Source: Bradyrhizobium diazoefficiens (lineage in GTDB: Bacteria; Pseudomonadota; Alphaproteobacteria; Rhizobiales; Xanthobacteraceae). From it: a stretch of 64,000 nt of DNA. The notes below the pieces were generated by a model. That model had not been told where the DNA came from. It saw nothing but the letters and a program-made list of their open reading frames with translations, and did no database searches. A program made the translations under genes and the position numbers. The stretch lies in the NCBI RefSeq assembly GCF_016616425.1, contig NZ_CP067101.1:3968001-4032000 (forward strand). The letters are read 5' to 3'. Shown here piece after piece: positions 62,497-64,000 of this stretch (positions are counted from its first letter, which is position 1; every line of letters starts with the position of its first letter).

Positions 62497-63288
62497 ATGA
62501 TTATTCGAATGGCCGTGCGAATCGTGGCGGCCTTGGCCGTGGCGCTGTTGGCAAACCTTTCGGCCCACGCGCAGCAGGCGCCCTCGCGTCTTGACGAAAT
62601 CGTCAAGCGCGGCACCTTGCGCGTCGGCATGACCGGCGACTATAAGCCCTTCACCTATCTGGACAAGGCGACGCAGCAGTTCAGCGGTTTCGACGTGGAC
62701 ATGGCGCAGGCGCTCGGCAAGGCGCTCGGGGTCAAGGTCGAGTTCGTCCCGACGGCCTGGCCGAAGCTGATGAAGGATTTCGAGGCCGACCAGTTCGACA
62801 TCGCGATGGGTGGCGTCTCGGTTACGCTCGACCGGCAGAAGAAGGGCTTCTTCTCGACGCCGATCATGCGCGAGGGCAAGACGCCGATCGCCCGCTGTGC
62901 GGACGTCGGCAAGTACCAGAGCATCGCCGACATCGACAAGAAGGGCACCCGCGTGATCGTCAATCCCGGCGGCACCAATGAGCGTTTCGCGCGCGCCAAC
63001 ATCAGGGATGCCGAGATCAAGGTTTTCCCCGACAACACCGTGATCTTCGACGAGATCGCCAAGGGCAATGCCGACCTGATGATGACGGACGCCTCCGAGA
63101 CGCGCTACCAGCAGAAGCAGCACGCAGGCGTGCTCTGCGCGGTGCATCCCGAAAAACCGTTCGACTTCTCCGAGAAGGCCTATTGGCTGCAGCGCGACAT
63201 GGCGCTGAAGGCCTTCGTCGACCAATGGCTGCACATGTCCATGGACGACGGCAGCTACAAGAAAATCTACGCCGCCTGGTTCGACTAG
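62497..63288 (+). CDS. Periplasmic solute-binding / cyclohexadienyl dehydratase-like protein
   Basis: 263 residues; Sec signal peptide ending SAHAQ. The mature part has the family 3 binding-protein fold (LRVGMTGDYKPFTYLDKATQ, FDVDMAQALGKALGVKVEFV, DQFDIAMGGVSVTLDRQKKG). Conserved features also match PheC-type cyclohexadienyl dehydratase (VNPGGTNERFARANIRDAEI, DLMMTDASETRYQQKQH). No ABC permease or ATPase is adjacent, which favours a PheC-like enzyme or orphan receptor. Confidence 0.88.
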   Translation: MIIRMAVRIVAALAVALLANLSAHAQQAPSRLDEIVKRGTLRVGMTGDYKPFTYLDKATQQFSGFDVDMAQALGKALGVKVEFVPTAWPKLMKDFEADQFDIAMGGVSVTLDRQKKGFFSTPIMREGKTPIARCADVGKYQSIADIDKKGTRVIVNPGGTNERFARANIRDAEIKVFPDNTVIFDEIAKGNADLMMTDASETRYQQKQHAGVLCAVHPEKPFDFSEKAYWLQRDMALKAFVDQWLHMSMDDGSYKKIYAAWFD

Positions 63289-63457
63289 GGCCCGCGTCCT
63301 CCTGTCGCCTGCCACGGCCAAACTTTGGACGGGCTCCGGGCCTATTGAACCCGGAACCGCAGGACGACGACTCATACCGTGACAGTGATTTGGATCACTT
63401 TTTGCAATCGAACCGGTGCGTAAGCGTCGGTGCGGGACCACTGTTCAGGAGATGGAA

Positions 63458-64000
63458 ATGAGGAAGTTGTTGGCCACGGCCGCATTCCTTCTGGCGAGCA
63501 CCGCTGCGCAGGCGCAGTACACCTTCGAATATGGCGGGCGCACCATCCGCATCGACCCGGACCGCGGCACGGTGCAGATCCCCGGCGTGTACGACAACAC
63601 CGGCCAGAGCAAGGCGAAGAAGGCCAGGAAGAACGAAGCGACCCCCAGCCAGCAGGCTCCGCAGCAAGCCACTGTCGAGCCGCGAACGCCGGCTGCGCCT
63701 GCGAGCCCCGCCACGCCATCCGCACCTGCGCCCGCTGCCGCAGCACCGCCGCCGGGTTCGCCTTCGGCCGCGACCGCCAGCAATGCTCCGGCCAGTGTCC
63801 AGCCGCCGCCCACTCCGGCACCTGCGCCGGTCGAGCAACAGGCCGCGCCCGCCGTGGCGCCTCCGCCGCCGGCCCCCGCCCCCGTTCAGGCCGCCGCCGT
63901 CGCGCCACCAGCGCCCGCAGCCGCGCCCACACGCGATCTCAATTCGCCGCTCGGCATCTGGCTCACCGAGGAGAAGGAAGGCAAGGTCCGCATCGAGCAA
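63458..64000 (+). CDS. Secreted DUF2147-like protein, N-terminal part
   Basis: Partial at the right edge. The ATG at 63458 has CAGGAG 6 bases upstream. The signal peptide is about 1-20 (ASTAAQAQ). A long Pro/Ala-rich linker (about 55-155) leads to SPLGIWLTEEKEGKVRIEQ, the usual beginning of a DUF2147 domain. Envelope protein of unknown function; the end of the domain lies outside the window. Confidence 0.75.
   Translation, partial: MRKLLATAAFLLASTAAQAQYTFEYGGRTIRIDPDRGTVQIPGVYDNTGQSKAKKARKNEATPSQQAPQQATVEPRTPAAPASPATPSAPAPAAAAPPPGSPSAATASNAPASVQPPPTPAPAPVEQQAAPAVAPPPPAPAPVQAAAVAPPAPAAAPTRDLNSPLGIWLTEEKEGKVRIEQ

Overview
The window reads as ordinary chromosome of a high-GC alphaproteobacterium of the Bradyrhizobium/Rhodopseudomonas group (Nitrobacteraceae). 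Grounds: the ntrY-ntrX-hfq-hflX-mazG order, many TRAP/ABC solute importers, DUF1236, LTxxQ and GrlR-like small proteins, H-NS-family fragments, and intergenic palindromes of the type common in that group. No rRNA, CRISPR array or plasmid/phage replication module is visible. One tRNA gene, tRNA-Ser(UGA), lies at 38915-39004 on the minus strand.

Layout. 1-6.3 kb: nitrogen-sensing two-component system NtrY (cut by the window edge)/NtrX, RNA chaperone Hfq, GTPase HflX, MazG and QueC. 6.3-12.9 kb: a cobalt-type nitrile hydratase operon (alpha, beta, accessory), a broken enoyl-CoA hydratase remnant, a TonB-dependent siderophore receptor with a PepSY membrane protein, and a HiPIP-type iron-sulfur protein. 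13-22.4 kb: an M24 peptidase diverging from a TRAP transporter plus acyl-CoA ligase operon, which converges on a second, three-gene TRAP system. 22.5-32.7 kb: a housekeeping block on the minus strand (D-Ala-D-Ala carboxypeptidase, tmk, holB, metG, tatD, MBL hydrolase), with RlpA and an epoxide hydrolase beside it. MetRS carries a long histone-H1-like tail, and tatD has been separated from metG by about 1.4 kb flanked by copies of the first five tatD codons.

32.7-42.8 kb is the accessory stretch: tiny ORFs, an EEP nuclease plus PLD/VTT fusion pair, a truncated H-NS-like protein, several frameshifted or stop-interrupted genes, tRNA-Ser with a decayed tyrosine integrase beside it, and a lower-GC minus-strand set (HEPN-like protein, two-TM GAF-like protein, 63-residue protein). 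This last set is the best candidate for an undescribed, possibly defensive, system.

43-64 kb: ilvD, a sugar-phosphate isomerase-like TIM barrel, DUF1236 protein, an NAD salvage group (nadE, PHA-synthase-like hydrolase, pncA), glucokinase, a stand-alone receiver, an LTxxQ periplasmic protein, a complete ABC sugar-type importer with a 2-hydroxyacid dehydrogenase, a DUF1993 protein, a PheC/amino-acid-type binding protein, and the start of a DUF2147-like secreted protein cut by the right edge.

All calls are from reading the sequence; no database search was run. Start codons were chosen on ribosome-binding sites, signal peptides and family-typical N-termini.
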